From a bacterium GBS-1 (GTDB taxonomy: Bacteria; Synergistota; GBS-1): a stretch of 64,000 nucleotides of DNA. Below the pieces are notes generated by a model that saw only the letters and a list, made by a program, of their open reading frames with translations, had not been told where the DNA came from and did no database searches. The stretch lies in NCBI GenBank assembly GCA_001443005.1, contig LEKQ01000001.1, positions 78,792-142,791 of the forward strand, written 5' to 3'. This document shows, piece by piece, positions 25,578 to 33,710 of the stretch; positions within the stretch are counted from its first letter, which is position 1; every line of letters starts with the position of its first letter. Made by a program: the position numbers and the translations under genes.

Positions 25578-26858
25578 ATGATGGCACTGATTTTGTTTCT
25601 TTCCTTTGTTCTTCTCCTCATAATAGGCTTTCCCGTTGCTTTTTCCTTGGGCGTATCATCACTAATCTATATTGTGATAAAAGGCATCCCCTTGAACATC
25701 ATTCCCCAGAAAATGTATTCAGGGATTGATTCATTCGTCCTACTATGTATCCCTGCTTTCGTTCTGGCTGGTAATTTAATGAACACCGCTGGTATAACTC
25801 GAAGGATCATAAATCTATCGAATGCCCTTGTTGGATTCATACGTGGCGGATTAGCTTTGGCTAACGTCGCAGCTTCAATGATCTTTGCTGGAATCTCTGG
25901 AACAGCGCTCGCTGATACAGCAAGCATAGGTGCTATCCTAATACCAGCTATGAAGGAGGAAGGATATGACGCTGACTTCTCAGCTGCAGTTACCGCTTCA
26001 TCTTCTACAGTAGGCCCTATAATTCCACCAAGCGTTCCCATGATTATAGTGGGAACTCTTACGGGTCTTTCTATTACTCGCCTCTTCTTAGCTGGAGCCA
26101 TCCCAGGAATTATGCTAGGATTTGCTTTAATGGGGATCACTTACTACATCTCGGCTAAGAGAAACTACCCCAAGGAAGAGAACTTCTCCCTTAAAAGAGC
26201 GTTTAAGGCCCTTTACGAAGCCTTTTGGGCTATAGGGATGATAGCTATAATTCTTGGGGGAATTCTCGGAGGGGTTTTCACACCAACGGAGGCCTCGGTA
26301 ATCGCAGTAATATACGCAATAATTGTAGGAACTCTTATACACAGAGAGCTTAAGTTTAGGGATATACCAAGGATTGCCATAGAATCCATAAGAATGACAA
26401 CATCAATAATGCTTCTTGTTGGTTTCGCCCGCCTTTTCGCCTGGATTATAACAACTGAAAAGATCCCTCAGCTTGTCGCACAATGGATATTGAACATTTC
26501 AACAAACCCCATAATAGTAATCTTACTTATTAACTTAGTTTTACTCTTCGTTGGATGCTTTATGGAAACCATAGCTGCATTGGTAATTTTTGTACCAGTT
26601 TTAATGCCCGTAGCGATGAAGGTCGGCATGGATCCCATTCACTTTTCGGTGATGGTGGTTTTAAACCTTGTGATAGGGCTCTGCACCCCTCCCTTCGGTG
26701 TTTGCCTATTCGTGGCAGCAAGTATAGCTAAAATATCTCTTGGGGAACTGGTTAAAACCATATTTCCATTTCTTATGGTTCTTATAGCTGTCCTGATGTT
26801 GGTCAGCTACTTCCCGGCCATAAGTTTAACCCTACCAAACATATTTCTTGGAAGGTGA
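25578..26858 (+). CDS. dctM: TRAP transporter large permease, DctM family (second copy)
   Basis: A 426-residue protein with about 12 transmembrane segments. Landmarks: G-F-P-V-A-F-S-L-G-V, F-A-G-I-S-G-T-A-L-A-D-T-A-S-I-G, I-I-P-P-S-V-P-M-I-I-V-G and the late L-C-T-P-P-F-G-V-C-L-F. It catalyses sodium-coupled uptake together with DctQ. GGAGTGAAATATAG precedes paired ATG codons. It is followed 7 nt later by the dehydrogenase gene, whose ribosome-binding site lies across its stop. Confidence 0.93.
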   Translation: MMALILFLSFVLLLIIGFPVAFSLGVSSLIYIVIKGIPLNIIPQKMYSGIDSFVLLCIPAFVLAGNLMNTAGITRRIINLSNALVGFIRGGLALANVAASMIFAGISGTALADTASIGAILIPAMKEEGYDADFSAAVTASSSTVGPIIPPSVPMIIVGTLTGLSITRLFLAGAIPGIMLGFALMGITYYISAKRNYPKEENFSLKRAFKALYEAFWAIGMIAIILGGILGGVFTPTEASVIAVIYAIIVGTLIHRELKFRDIPRIAIESIRMTTSIMLLVGFARLFAWIITTEKIPQLVAQWILNISTNPIIVILLINLVLLFVGCFMETIAALVIFVPVLMPVAMKVGMDPIHFSVMVVLNLVIGLCTPPFGVCLFVAASIAKISLGELVKTIFPFLMVLIAVLMLVSYFPAISLTLPNIFLGR

Positions 26859-26865
26859 TCGGGCT

Positions 26866-27879
26866 ATGAAAGCAGCCGTGATACCCAAACCAGGCATTAT
26901 ATACATAGAGGAGAGGGATATACCGGAAATTAGAAACGAAGACGATATATTGATTAAGGTAAAAGCCGCTGGAATATGCGGTTCTGATCTGCATATATAT
27001 CATGGAAAGTCACCAGTTGCAACTTATCCCAGAGTTATAGGACACGAATTCGTAGGGGAAGTTGTGGATAAAGGGAAAGGCGTAAAAAAGCTAAATATAG
27101 GGGATAGGGTCGCCGTTGAACCAATCTTATACTGTGGAGAATGTTATCCATGTCGCAAGGGTAGACACAACGTATGCGAAAAGCTTGAGGTTTTAGGGGT
27201 TCACAGAGATGGGGGGTTCCAAGAATACATTGTAGTCTCAGAAAAGAACGCCTATCCCTTTGGGGATCAAATTCCATGGGAAGAAGCAGCTCTTATAGAA
27301 CCCTTTACCATTGCTGCTCAGGTTAGAGAACGCGGATTAGTTCAGGAGAGGGATAATGTATTTATAATTGGAGCTGGCCCAATAGGATTATGTATACTTC
27401 AATACCTACTCCTCTTTAACGTCAGGTGTGGTATATCAGATATCTGTGAAAATCGACTAAACTTAGCCCGAGAAATTGGGGCTCATTTCACGATAAACGC
27501 TAAGCTATCTGATACCGAAAAGGAAGTTTTTAGTTACTTCCCAAAGGGGGCAAATGTAGTTATAGATGCAGTTGGGTTACCTGAGACTTTTGAGCAGGCA
27601 ATAAAACTTGCCTCTTCCGCTGGAAGAGTTGTCTTGCTGGGCTTCGATAGAAACCCATCTTCAATACCTCAGGCCCCCCTAACGCTTAAGGAACTCACCA
27701 TATCCGGTTCAAGACTCCAAGCTAATAAGTTTCCAGAAATTATAAAGCTCTTTGAAAAGGGTAAGATTAAGGCTAGTAAACTTATAAGCCACATATTTCC
27801 CTTCGAAAAAATTGTTGATGCCCTTAACCTTATTGAAAGAGAAAGAGACAGAGTCTGCAAGGTCATTCTTATCTTTTAA
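26866..27879 (+). CDS. Zinc-dependent medium-chain dehydrogenase (RspB/LgoD/sorbitol dehydrogenase-like)
   Basis: A 337-residue MDR enzyme. Catalytic zinc ligands lie in G-I-C-G-S-D-L-H and V-I-G-H-E-F-V-G-E-V. The structural zinc site is C-G-E-C-Y-P-C-R-K-G-R-H-N-V-C, and the NAD-binding motif is G-A-G-P-I-G near residue 165. The stretch G-V-H-R-D-G-G-F-x-E-Y followed by L-I-E-P-F-T-I-A-A-Q is typical of the RspB / L-galactonate-L-gulonate oxidoreductase branch. ATG at 26866 (GGAAGGTGATC upstream) preferred to an in-frame start six codons earlier. As the last gene of the TRAP operon it probably oxidises the imported sugar acid or polyol. Confidence 0.9.
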   Translation: MKAAVIPKPGIIYIEERDIPEIRNEDDILIKVKAAGICGSDLHIYHGKSPVATYPRVIGHEFVGEVVDKGKGVKKLNIGDRVAVEPILYCGECYPCRKGRHNVCEKLEVLGVHRDGGFQEYIVVSEKNAYPFGDQIPWEEAALIEPFTIAAQVRERGLVQERDNVFIIGAGPIGLCILQYLLLFNVRCGISDICENRLNLAREIGAHFTINAKLSDTEKEVFSYFPKGANVVIDAVGLPETFEQAIKLASSAGRVVLLGFDRNPSSIPQAPLTLKELTISGSRLQANKFPEIIKLFEKGKIKASKLISHIFPFEKIVDALNLIERERDRVCKVILIF

Positions 27880-27880
27880 A

Positions 27881-27889
27881 TGCTATAAT
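27881..27889 (+). promoter_or_regulatory. Extended -10 promoter of the MbfA-like gene
   Basis: TGC followed by a perfect TATAAT (27884-27889), 34 bp before the GTG start. There is no recognisable -35, consistent with an extended -10 promoter. Confidence 0.5.
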
Positions 27890-27922
27890 ATACACAGAAA
27901 CTTTTAAAAGGGAGGAATTAAG

Positions 27923-28792
27923 GTGCTTTCTGAAAAGCTAAGGAAAGCTATCTTGGAATTTCAAAAAAACGAATTAACGGAGAGTATATTTTATGAAAAG
28001 GTAGCCAAAAAGCTGAAGGGGAAAAACAAGGATACCCTCGAGATGATATCTAAAGATGAAAGAAAACATTACGAAAAGTGGAAGGAAATTACCCAACAGG
28101 AAACCTCCCCTTCAATCTGGAATATAGTAAAATATTTTATACTCTGGAGAATATTTGGGCTGACCTTTATACTAAAACTTTTGGAAAGGGGAGAAGAAAA
28201 GGCCGAGGAAAGTTATAGAGAGATGTTAATGTATATACCAGAGGCTAAGGAGATTCTAGAAGACGAAGAAAAGCACGAAAAAGAGCTTATGGAAATGATA
28301 GACGAAAAGAGGCTACAGTATATAAGCTCGATGATCCTAGGAGTCAGCGATGCCATCGTAGAGCTTACAGGAACGATAGCAGGTTTAACCTTCGCTTTTC
28401 AAAACTCAAGGCTTGTAGGAATCGCAGGAATAATAACAGGTATAGCTGCGACTCTATCTATGTCTGTATCAGAATATCTCTCCCAAAAAAGCGAGCTAGA
28501 AAAAGGGAAAAGTCCATTGAGTGCGGCACTTTATACAGGCTTCGCTTATATTACAGCTGTGACTTTTCTTGTCCTTCCTTTCTTTCTGGTCAATAGGGTC
28601 TTCATCGCTTTATCCCTATCCTTGCTAAGCGCCTTAATTATAATAGCCATTTTTGCTTCATTCATCTCTGTCATAAAGGAAGAACCCTTTAAGAAGTTCT
28701 TCTTTGAAATGACAATACTAAGTTTTTCAGTTGCGGGAGTTTCTTTCTTGATAGGAGCCATAGCTAGAAGAGCCTTAGGAATAGAAATATGA
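27923..28792 (+). CDS. Ferritin-like/VIT1 membrane protein, MbfA-like (probable Fe/Mn exporter)
   Basis: A 289-residue two-part protein. Residues 1-130 form a ferritin-like (rubrerythrin-type) four-helix region with E/H metal motifs: E-S-I-F-Y-E-K, S-K-D-E-R-K-H-Y-E-K-W, E-K-A-E-E-S-Y and E-D-E-E-K-H-E-K-E-L. Residues 135-289 form a VIT1/CCC1 membrane domain with G-V-S-D-A-I-V-E-L-T-G-T-I-A-G-L and S-M-S-V-S-E-Y-L-S-Q-K-S-E. Such fusions (MbfA) export iron and protect against peroxide. GTG start with GGGAGG. A single-gene unit between its own extended -10 promoter and an inverted repeat downstream. Confidence 0.88.
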   Translation: MLSEKLRKAILEFQKNELTESIFYEKVAKKLKGKNKDTLEMISKDERKHYEKWKEITQQETSPSIWNIVKYFILWRIFGLTFILKLLERGEEKAEESYREMLMYIPEAKEILEDEEKHEKELMEMIDEKRLQYISSMILGVSDAIVELTGTIAGLTFAFQNSRLVGIAGIITGIAATLSMSVSEYLSQKSELEKGKSPLSAALYTGFAYITAVTFLVLPFFLVNRVFIALSLSLLSALIIIAIFASFISVIKEEPFKKFFFEMTILSFSVAGVSFLIGAIARRALGIEI

Positions 28793-28843
28793 TAATTATC
28801 AGAAAACTGCTATCATAGTATAAAGACACTTTCAAGACATGGT

Positions 28844-28877
28844 GTGTGACTTACATAAGTCAAATAGTAAGTCACGC
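28844..28877. repeat. Inverted repeat with three GACTTA/TAAGTC elements
   Basis: Arms 28844-28854 and 28867-28877 pair over 11 bp (one G-U). The spacer carries a further TAAGTC that also pairs with the left arm, so two mutually exclusive hairpins are possible. No T-tract follows. It lies 52 bp after the MbfA-like gene and about 65 bp before the tRNA promoter. Confidence 0.5.
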
Positions 28878-28940
28878 TAAAGATATGGTTAAAATGTTTG
28901 ATAGGTATTAAAAAACTTGAGGTTAGATTATGTATGTTGC

Positions 28941-28969
28941 TTGACTTTTATCTGGAAGATCACTATAAT
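28941..28969 (+). promoter_or_regulatory. Promoter of tRNA-fMet / tRNA-Met / tilS
   Basis: -35 TTGACT (28941-28946), 17-bp spacer, perfect -10 TATAAT (28964-28969). Predicted start about 5 nt before the first tRNA. Confidence 0.75.
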
Positions 28970-28980
28970 ATAAGCGGGAT

Positions 28981-29056
<76 letters not shown>

Positions 29057-29090
29057 TTTCTATTTATCTTTAGGTTATTTTACAACGCGT

Positions 29091-29167
29091 GGCGGTGTAG
29101 CTCAGCTGGCGAGAGCATACGGCTCATACCCGTAAGGTCCAGGGTTCGAGCCCCTGCACCGCCACCA
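29091..29167 (+). tRNA. Elongator tRNA-Met, anticodon CAU
   Basis: Acceptor arms GGCGGTG and CACCGCC pair fully; loop CTCATAC gives anticodon CAT; CCA encoded (29165-29167). The body closely resembles the elongator tRNA-Met of Bacillus, so elongator Met is preferred over tRNA-Ile with a lysidine-modified CAU. It is 34 nt after tRNA-fMet and 12 nt before tilS. Confidence 0.88.
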
Positions 29168-29179
29168 ATTTATTTTTTT

Positions 29180-30532
29180 ATGATCTTAGAGAAGGTAAAA
29201 GGGCTTATTGAAGAGTACAACCTTTTTGAAAAAGGAGAGAGGGTTCTTGTTGCTGTTTCTGGAGGAGTGGATTCGGTAACTTTACTCCACGTTCTTGTCG
29301 AGCTATCCCCACTTTATAAACTTAATCTACACGTCATCCACTTGGATCATAAAATAAGAGGCATCGATTCCTATGAGGATTCTCTTTTTGTTCAAGATTT
29401 GGCTTTAAAATATGGCCTTAACTTTACCATCGGAAGAAAAGATGCCAAAGCCGAAAGAAAAGGAGAATCCCCAGAGGAATCAGCCAGAAGAGTCAGATAT
29501 GATTTCTTCAGGCGTTGCTTGGAAAGCCTGAAAGCTGACAAGATAGCTCTCGCTCATAACGCTGACGATCAAGTAGAAACAATACTAATGAGGCTACTAA
29601 GGGGAACCGGACCAGCAGGACTGTGTGGAATGCGACCTAAATCTCCTCCTTACGTTAGACCTTTGCTAAAGGTTTGGCGTTCAGAAATAGAAAAGTACGC
29701 TTCAGAAAAGGGATTATCCTACAGAACAGACCTAACGAATTATGATCTACGCTACTTTAGAAATAGGATAAGGCATCTTTTAATTCCCACGTTAAGGGAG
29801 TATAATCCCCATTTTAAAGAAGCTTTACTTAGGCTTTCAGAACTCATGTGGCTTGAGAGGGAGTTTATAGACGCCCTCATTGAGGAAAGCTTCGAGAAAG
29901 AAGCCGTAATTGAGAGAAAAGGTTATTGTTTTAAGTCTAGCACACTAAGAAAGAATCGCTTCCTTTTCCTTGAGACGATCAGAAAAGCAATCGAAAAGCT
30001 TCGTGGAAATCTATTTGGTTTCTCTAAAGAGGATCTTGAAAAAATCTGGAAAAACGGGATAGGAGTTTATATCCTTCCTAAAGAAATAGAGATTAGGGAT
30101 GACGGTAATAAAATTTGTATCAAACTAAAGGAGCAAAAGAAAAGCTTTAAGAATATGTGGCTCTTTGAGCTTCAGGTTCCAGGCGATACTGAAATCCCAA
30201 GTGGTATAATTAAAGCAAATTACGTTTCGCAATTTAAGAAACCAACAAGCGAAAACGAGGCTTTCATCGATGCAGATAAGGTTAAGTTCCCCCTTTTCGT
30301 TAGAAATCGAAGAGAAGGTGATAGAATCCAACCTATAGGCATGAAAGGAATGAAGAAGCTAAAAAAGCTTTTGGCGGAAGCTCATATACCCCAAGAGGAA
30401 AAAGATAACATCCCTATAGTAGTAGACAGCAACGGAGACATCATATGGATTGCAGGGGTGAAGCTATCTGAAAAAGCTAAAGTAGATCAAAAAAGCGAAA
30501 GGATATTACATCTAATTTACGTTAGGGAGTGA
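29180..30532 (+). CDS. tilS: tRNA(Ile)-lysidine synthetase
   Basis: A 450-residue enzyme that converts C34 of tRNA-Ile(CAU) to lysidine using ATP. The N-terminal PP-loop ATPase motif S-G-G-V-D-S is at residues 29-34. H-N-A-D-D-Q-V-E-T, R-N-R-I-R and a C-terminal TilS domain (residues about 360-445, R-R-E-G-D-R-I-Q-P) follow. The ATG is only 12 nt after the tRNA-Met gene and has no Shine-Dalgarno, just a T-rich tract; tRNA 3' processing would leave an almost leaderless mRNA. It heads the tilS-hpt-ftsH arrangement known from Firmicutes. Confidence 0.95.
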   Translation: MILEKVKGLIEEYNLFEKGERVLVAVSGGVDSVTLLHVLVELSPLYKLNLHVIHLDHKIRGIDSYEDSLFVQDLALKYGLNFTIGRKDAKAERKGESPEESARRVRYDFFRRCLESLKADKIALAHNADDQVETILMRLLRGTGPAGLCGMRPKSPPYVRPLLKVWRSEIEKYASEKGLSYRTDLTNYDLRYFRNRIRHLLIPTLREYNPHFKEALLRLSELMWLEREFIDALIEESFEKEAVIERKGYCFKSSTLRKNRFLFLETIRKAIEKLRGNLFGFSKEDLEKIWKNGIGVYILPKEIEIRDDGNKICIKLKEQKKSFKNMWLFELQVPGDTEIPSGIIKANYVSQFKKPTSENEAFIDADKVKFPLFVRNRREGDRIQPIGMKGMKKLKKLLAEAHIPQEEKDNIPIVVDSNGDIIWIAGVKLSEKAKVDQKSERILHLIYVRE

Positions 30533-30537
30533 GTGGA

Positions 30538-31089
30538 ATGAAAGCATCACTAGGAGAGATATTAATACCGAATGCCGAAATCCAAAGGAGGGTAAAAGAG
30601 CTTGCAGAAGCCATAAGCAGGGATTATTATGAAAAGGATCCCATATTCATAGGCGTCTTGAAGGGGGCATTTATATTTATGGCAGATTTACTAAGAAGCA
30701 TCCCTTTTAGTGTCTACATAGACTTCATGGCAGTTTCAAGTTACGGAGATTCAACTGAAACAAGCGGAATCGTCAAGATAGACAAAGACCTTGACATGGA
30801 TATAAGAAATAGACATGTTTTAATAGTTGAAGACATCATAGATTCGGGACTAACCCTCCACTATTTGCTTAGGATCCTTTACTCACGAGGACCAGCAAGC
30901 TTGGAAGTTTGCACTTTGCTTAACAAGCCTACAAGGCGTAAGGTAAACATTCCAATTAAGTATCTTGGATTTGATATCCCCCCTGAATTTGTGGTGGGAT
31001 ATGGGTTAGATTTTGCAGGAAAGTATAGAAACTTGCCGGACATATACATTCTAAAGATTGAAGAAACCCAAGTTGGTAGTGTGATATAA
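30538..31089 (+). CDS. hpt: Hypoxanthine-guanine phosphoribosyltransferase
   Basis: A 183-residue purine-salvage enzyme that joins hypoxanthine or guanine to PRPP. The PRPP-binding signature V-L-I-V-E-D-I-I-D-S-G-L-T-L is at residues about 97-110. K-G-A-F-I-F-M-A-D-L and D-F-M-A-V-S-S-Y-G mark the hood and flexible loop. ATG at 30538 chosen because AGGGAGTGAG sits properly upstream; an in-frame GTG three codons earlier overlaps that site. It is 5 nt after tilS. Confidence 0.95.
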   Translation: MKASLGEILIPNAEIQRRVKELAEAISRDYYEKDPIFIGVLKGAFIFMADLLRSIPFSVYIDFMAVSSYGDSTETSGIVKIDKDLDMDIRNRHVLIVEDIIDSGLTLHYLLRILYSRGPASLEVCTLLNKPTRRKVNIPIKYLGFDIPPEFVVGYGLDFAGKYRNLPDIYILKIEETQVGSVI

Positions 31090-31090
31090 T
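31082..31090 (+). promoter_or_regulatory. Possible extended -10 promoter of ftsH
   Basis: TGA followed by a perfect TATAAT (31085-31090) at the end of hpt, 30 bp before the ftsH ATG. No -35 at the right distance. Confidence 0.45.
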
Positions 31091-31120
31091 TTTCATAGGA
31101 GGTGTATAAAGGGATAAACG

Positions 31121-33022
31121 ATGAATAGACTCCTAAAAAACTTAGGTTTATATTTAATATTCATAGTACTAGTAATCTCTATGGTTAATACCTTCTTTTC
31201 ACCTCAAGAGGGTATAAAGGTATCCCAGAGACTTAGCTTTAGCAGCTTTCTAAACGCCGTTGAAAGCGGGTTAGTAAAGGAAGTAATCATTGAGGAGAAT
31301 TTAGTTAAAGGCGTAATGAAAGATGGAACTGTTTTTACCGTTAATATAGTAAACGATCCTTCGCTTCCCCAGATGCTTGCGAAAAAGGGCATAAAAGTGG
31401 ATGTGGAACCTCCTGTTAAAACACCTTGGTGGGCCCAATTCTTCTCTTCACTATTTCCCACACTGCTTCTAATAGGAGCGTGGATATTTATCCTCTATCA
31501 CATGCAGGGTGGCGGTGGAAAAGTTATGTCCTTTGGGAAAAGTAGAGCCAAACTGTTTTTAGATAACAGACCACGCGTGACCTTCAGGGATGTAGCAGGC
31601 ATAGATGAGGCTAAAGAGGAACTCAGAGAAGTTATAGACTATCTCAAGAATCCTAAAAAATACCAAAGAATGGGCGCGAGAGTTCCTAAAGGCATTCTTC
31701 TTTTAGGACCACCGGGAACTGGTAAAACTCTTCTAGCTAGGGCAGTCGCAGGAGAAGCAGAGGTCCCCTTCTTTTCCGTAAGCGGCTCCGACTTCGTGGA
31801 AATGTTTGTAGGGGTAGGTGCTGCAAGGGTAAGGGACCTATTCGATCAAGCTAGAAGACATGCTCCCTGCATCATCTTCATAGATGAAATAGATGCCGTG
31901 GGAAGACATCGCGGCGCAGGCTTAGGAGGGGGACACGACGAGAGGGAGCAAACCCTAAATCAGCTACTGGTCGAAATGGACGGTTTCGATATTAACCAAG
32001 GAATAATACTTATAGCTGCTACAAATAGACCAGATATCCTTGACCCCGCTTTGCTTCGCCCTGGCAGGTTTGATAGGCACATCGTCGTTGACAAACCAGA
32101 CCTCAAAGGGAGAGAAGAGATCCTTAAGGTTCACGCCAGGGATAAACCTATCGCTCCCGATGTAGACCTTAAAGTCATAGCAAGGAGAACACCTGGCTTC
32201 GTAGGAGCAGATTTAGCCAACTTGGTCAATGAGGCAGCTCTTCTTGCAGCAAGAAGAAACAAAGATAAGATAACCATGGAGGAATTCGAAGAAGCCATAG
32301 ATAGAGTTTTAGCGGGACCAGAACGCAAGTCAAGGCTTATAAGCGAAAAGGAAAAAAGGATTATAGCCTATCATGAAGCTGGTCATGCTCTTGTTGCCAA
32401 GATGCTTCCGGGCGTGGATCCCGTTCACAGAATATCAATAATACCAAGGGGGCATGCAGCGCTTGGTTACACGCTCCAGCTTCCAACAGAAGATAGATAC
32501 TTGACCACCAAAACAGAGCTATTAAATAGAATAGCTGTGCTCTTGGGCGGAAGAGTCGCTGAGAAAATCGTTTTCGGTGACGTCACAACAGGAGCCCAAA
32601 ACGACCTAGAAAGAGCCACTGCTATAGCTAGAGAGATGATATGCGAATATGGAATGAGTGAGAGACTAGGGCCCTTAACTTTAGGCAAGAAGCATCGTCA
32701 AATCTTCCTAGGTAAAGATATCGTTGAAGATAGAAACTATAGTGAAGAAGTCGCTTATGCGATAGATCAAGAGATAAGACAGTTAATAGATAAGTGTTAC
32801 TCCATCGCTGAGAAGATAATAGTCGAAAACATGGACAAATTGGAAAGATTAGCCAAGACCTTGCTTGAGCGAGAAGTTTTAGAAGGAGACGAAATAGACA
32901 AGATAATCGAGGGTGCTAACTGGGGTGAAACAAAGGAAGTTTCTCCACTAGGGGAAAAGAAGGAAACGACCATCGAAAAGGAACTGTTAAAACACCCAAA
33001 TATCTTCCCAAAGCCTGCATAA
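31121..33022 (+). CDS. ftsH: ATP-dependent zinc metalloprotease FtsH
   Basis: A 633-residue membrane-anchored AAA+ protease. Transmembrane helices are at residues 8-25 and about 108-128, flanking a periplasmic domain. Walker A G-P-P-G-T-G-K-T is at 196-203, Walker B I-I-F-I-D-E-I-D at 251-258, the second region of homology at about 302-320, and the zinc site H-E-A-G-H at 418-422. It degrades misassembled membrane proteins and short-lived regulators. AGGAGGTG lies 15 nt upstream and AAGGG at 7 nt; the latter probably serves the ATG. Third gene of tilS-hpt-ftsH. Confidence 0.97.
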   Translation: MNRLLKNLGLYLIFIVLVISMVNTFFSPQEGIKVSQRLSFSSFLNAVESGLVKEVIIEENLVKGVMKDGTVFTVNIVNDPSLPQMLAKKGIKVDVEPPVKTPWWAQFFSSLFPTLLLIGAWIFILYHMQGGGGKVMSFGKSRAKLFLDNRPRVTFRDVAGIDEAKEELREVIDYLKNPKKYQRMGARVPKGILLLGPPGTGKTLLARAVAGEAEVPFFSVSGSDFVEMFVGVGAARVRDLFDQARRHAPCIIFIDEIDAVGRHRGAGLGGGHDEREQTLNQLLVEMDGFDINQGIILIAATNRPDILDPALLRPGRFDRHIVVDKPDLKGREEILKVHARDKPIAPDVDLKVIARRTPGFVGADLANLVNEAALLAARRNKDKITMEEFEEAIDRVLAGPERKSRLISEKEKRIIAYHEAGHALVAKMLPGVDPVHRISIIPRGHAALGYTLQLPTEDRYLTTKTELLNRIAVLLGGRVAEKIVFGDVTTGAQNDLERATAIAREMICEYGMSERLGPLTLGKKHRQIFLGKDIVEDRNYSEEVAYAIDQEIRQLIDKCYSIAEKIIVENMDKLERLAKTLLEREVLEGDEIDKIIEGANWGETKEVSPLGEKKETTIEKELLKHPNIFPKPA

Positions 33023-33040
33023 CCCAAAAAAGGGGGGGTA

Positions 33041-33463
33041 ATGATGATAAACCCTGTTGCTAATCTTAAGAAGGGGATGAAAGGCACGGCTCAAATAGTG
33101 GTAGATAAAAAGCATCTCGCCACAGAGTTCATCCAACCTACGGTGGAATCGCTTGGGACCCCCGTTTTAATAAACCTTATGAATCTTGCTGCCTTCAACG
33201 CTGTTAAGGATTTCTTACCATCAGGTTTTACCACAGTATGTACCTCAGTTGATGTAAAGCATCTCGCTGCCACTCCCCTTGGGATGAGCGTTACAGCAGA
33301 AGCTGTGCTCGAGGAGATAGATGGATACAGGCTAGTTTTCAAGGTAAGCGCCTATGATGAGCTTGAGAAGGTTGGAGAGGGAACCATCGAAAGATGGGTA
33401 GTAGATCATGAAAAGTTCATTAAAAAGATCCATGAGAGAAAGAAAAGGCTCTCTAGTGGCTAA
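33041..33463 (+). CDS. Hotdog-fold thioesterase, fluoroacetyl-CoA thioesterase (FlK)-like
   Basis: A 140-residue single hotdog domain. [13 protein letters not shown] at the start, [13 protein letters not shown] (central helix), [14 protein letters not shown] and [10 protein letters not shown] follow the FlK-like pattern, including T/E/H-type positions used for acyl-CoA hydrolysis. Most FlK-like proteins outside fluoroacetate producers have unknown acyl-CoA substrates. AGGGGGGGTA precedes two adjacent ATG codons; the first is used. It lies 18 nt after ftsH. Confidence 0.82.
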   Translation: MMINPVANLKKGMKGTAQIVVDKKHLATEFIQPTVESLGTPVLINLMNLAAFNAVKDFLPSGFTTVCTSVDVKHLAATPLGMSVTAEAVLEEIDGYRLVFKVSAYDELEKVGEGTIERWVVDHEKFIKKIHERKKRLSSG

Positions 33464-33501
33464 TTAAACTCCTCAGGTTGGCTTTAAATGGGGGTGTTAA
33501 G

Positions 33502-33699
33502 ATGACAGAATGCGTAAATAAAAGTGTAAACTTACAAAGTTGTCCGTGCACATATGAGCCTTGCTCTAAGAAAGGAATATGTTGTGAGTGTTTGAGATAT
33601 CATTTAAGAAATAAAGAACTCCCAGCATGCTTTTTCCCTCCAGAGATTGAAAAAACTTACGATAGGTCAATAAAGAGACTTCTATCTCTATACAAATAG
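33502..33699 (+). CDS. Small cysteine-rich DUF6485-family protein
   Basis: A 65-residue protein with nine cysteines: [20 protein letters not shown] and L-P-A-C-F-F-P. This matches the conserved DUF6485 pattern from anaerobes, with a probable metal-binding role; the function is unknown. ATG at 33502 is preferred over an upstream in-frame start because GGGGGTGTTAAG precedes it. It is 11 nt before uvrB and probably co-transcribed. Confidence 0.75.
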   Translation: MTECVNKSVNLQSCPCTYEPCSKKGICCECLRYHLRNKELPACFFPPEIEKTYDRSIKRLLSLYK

Positions 33700-33710
33700 G
33701 TAAAGAGGAA

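Noticed and set aside
29091..29167. Assigning the second CAU tRNA as tRNA-Ile(lysidine) because tilS is next to it.
   Set aside because: Its body matches elongator tRNA-Met of Bacillus closely; Ile2 tRNAs have a different acceptor and anticodon stem.
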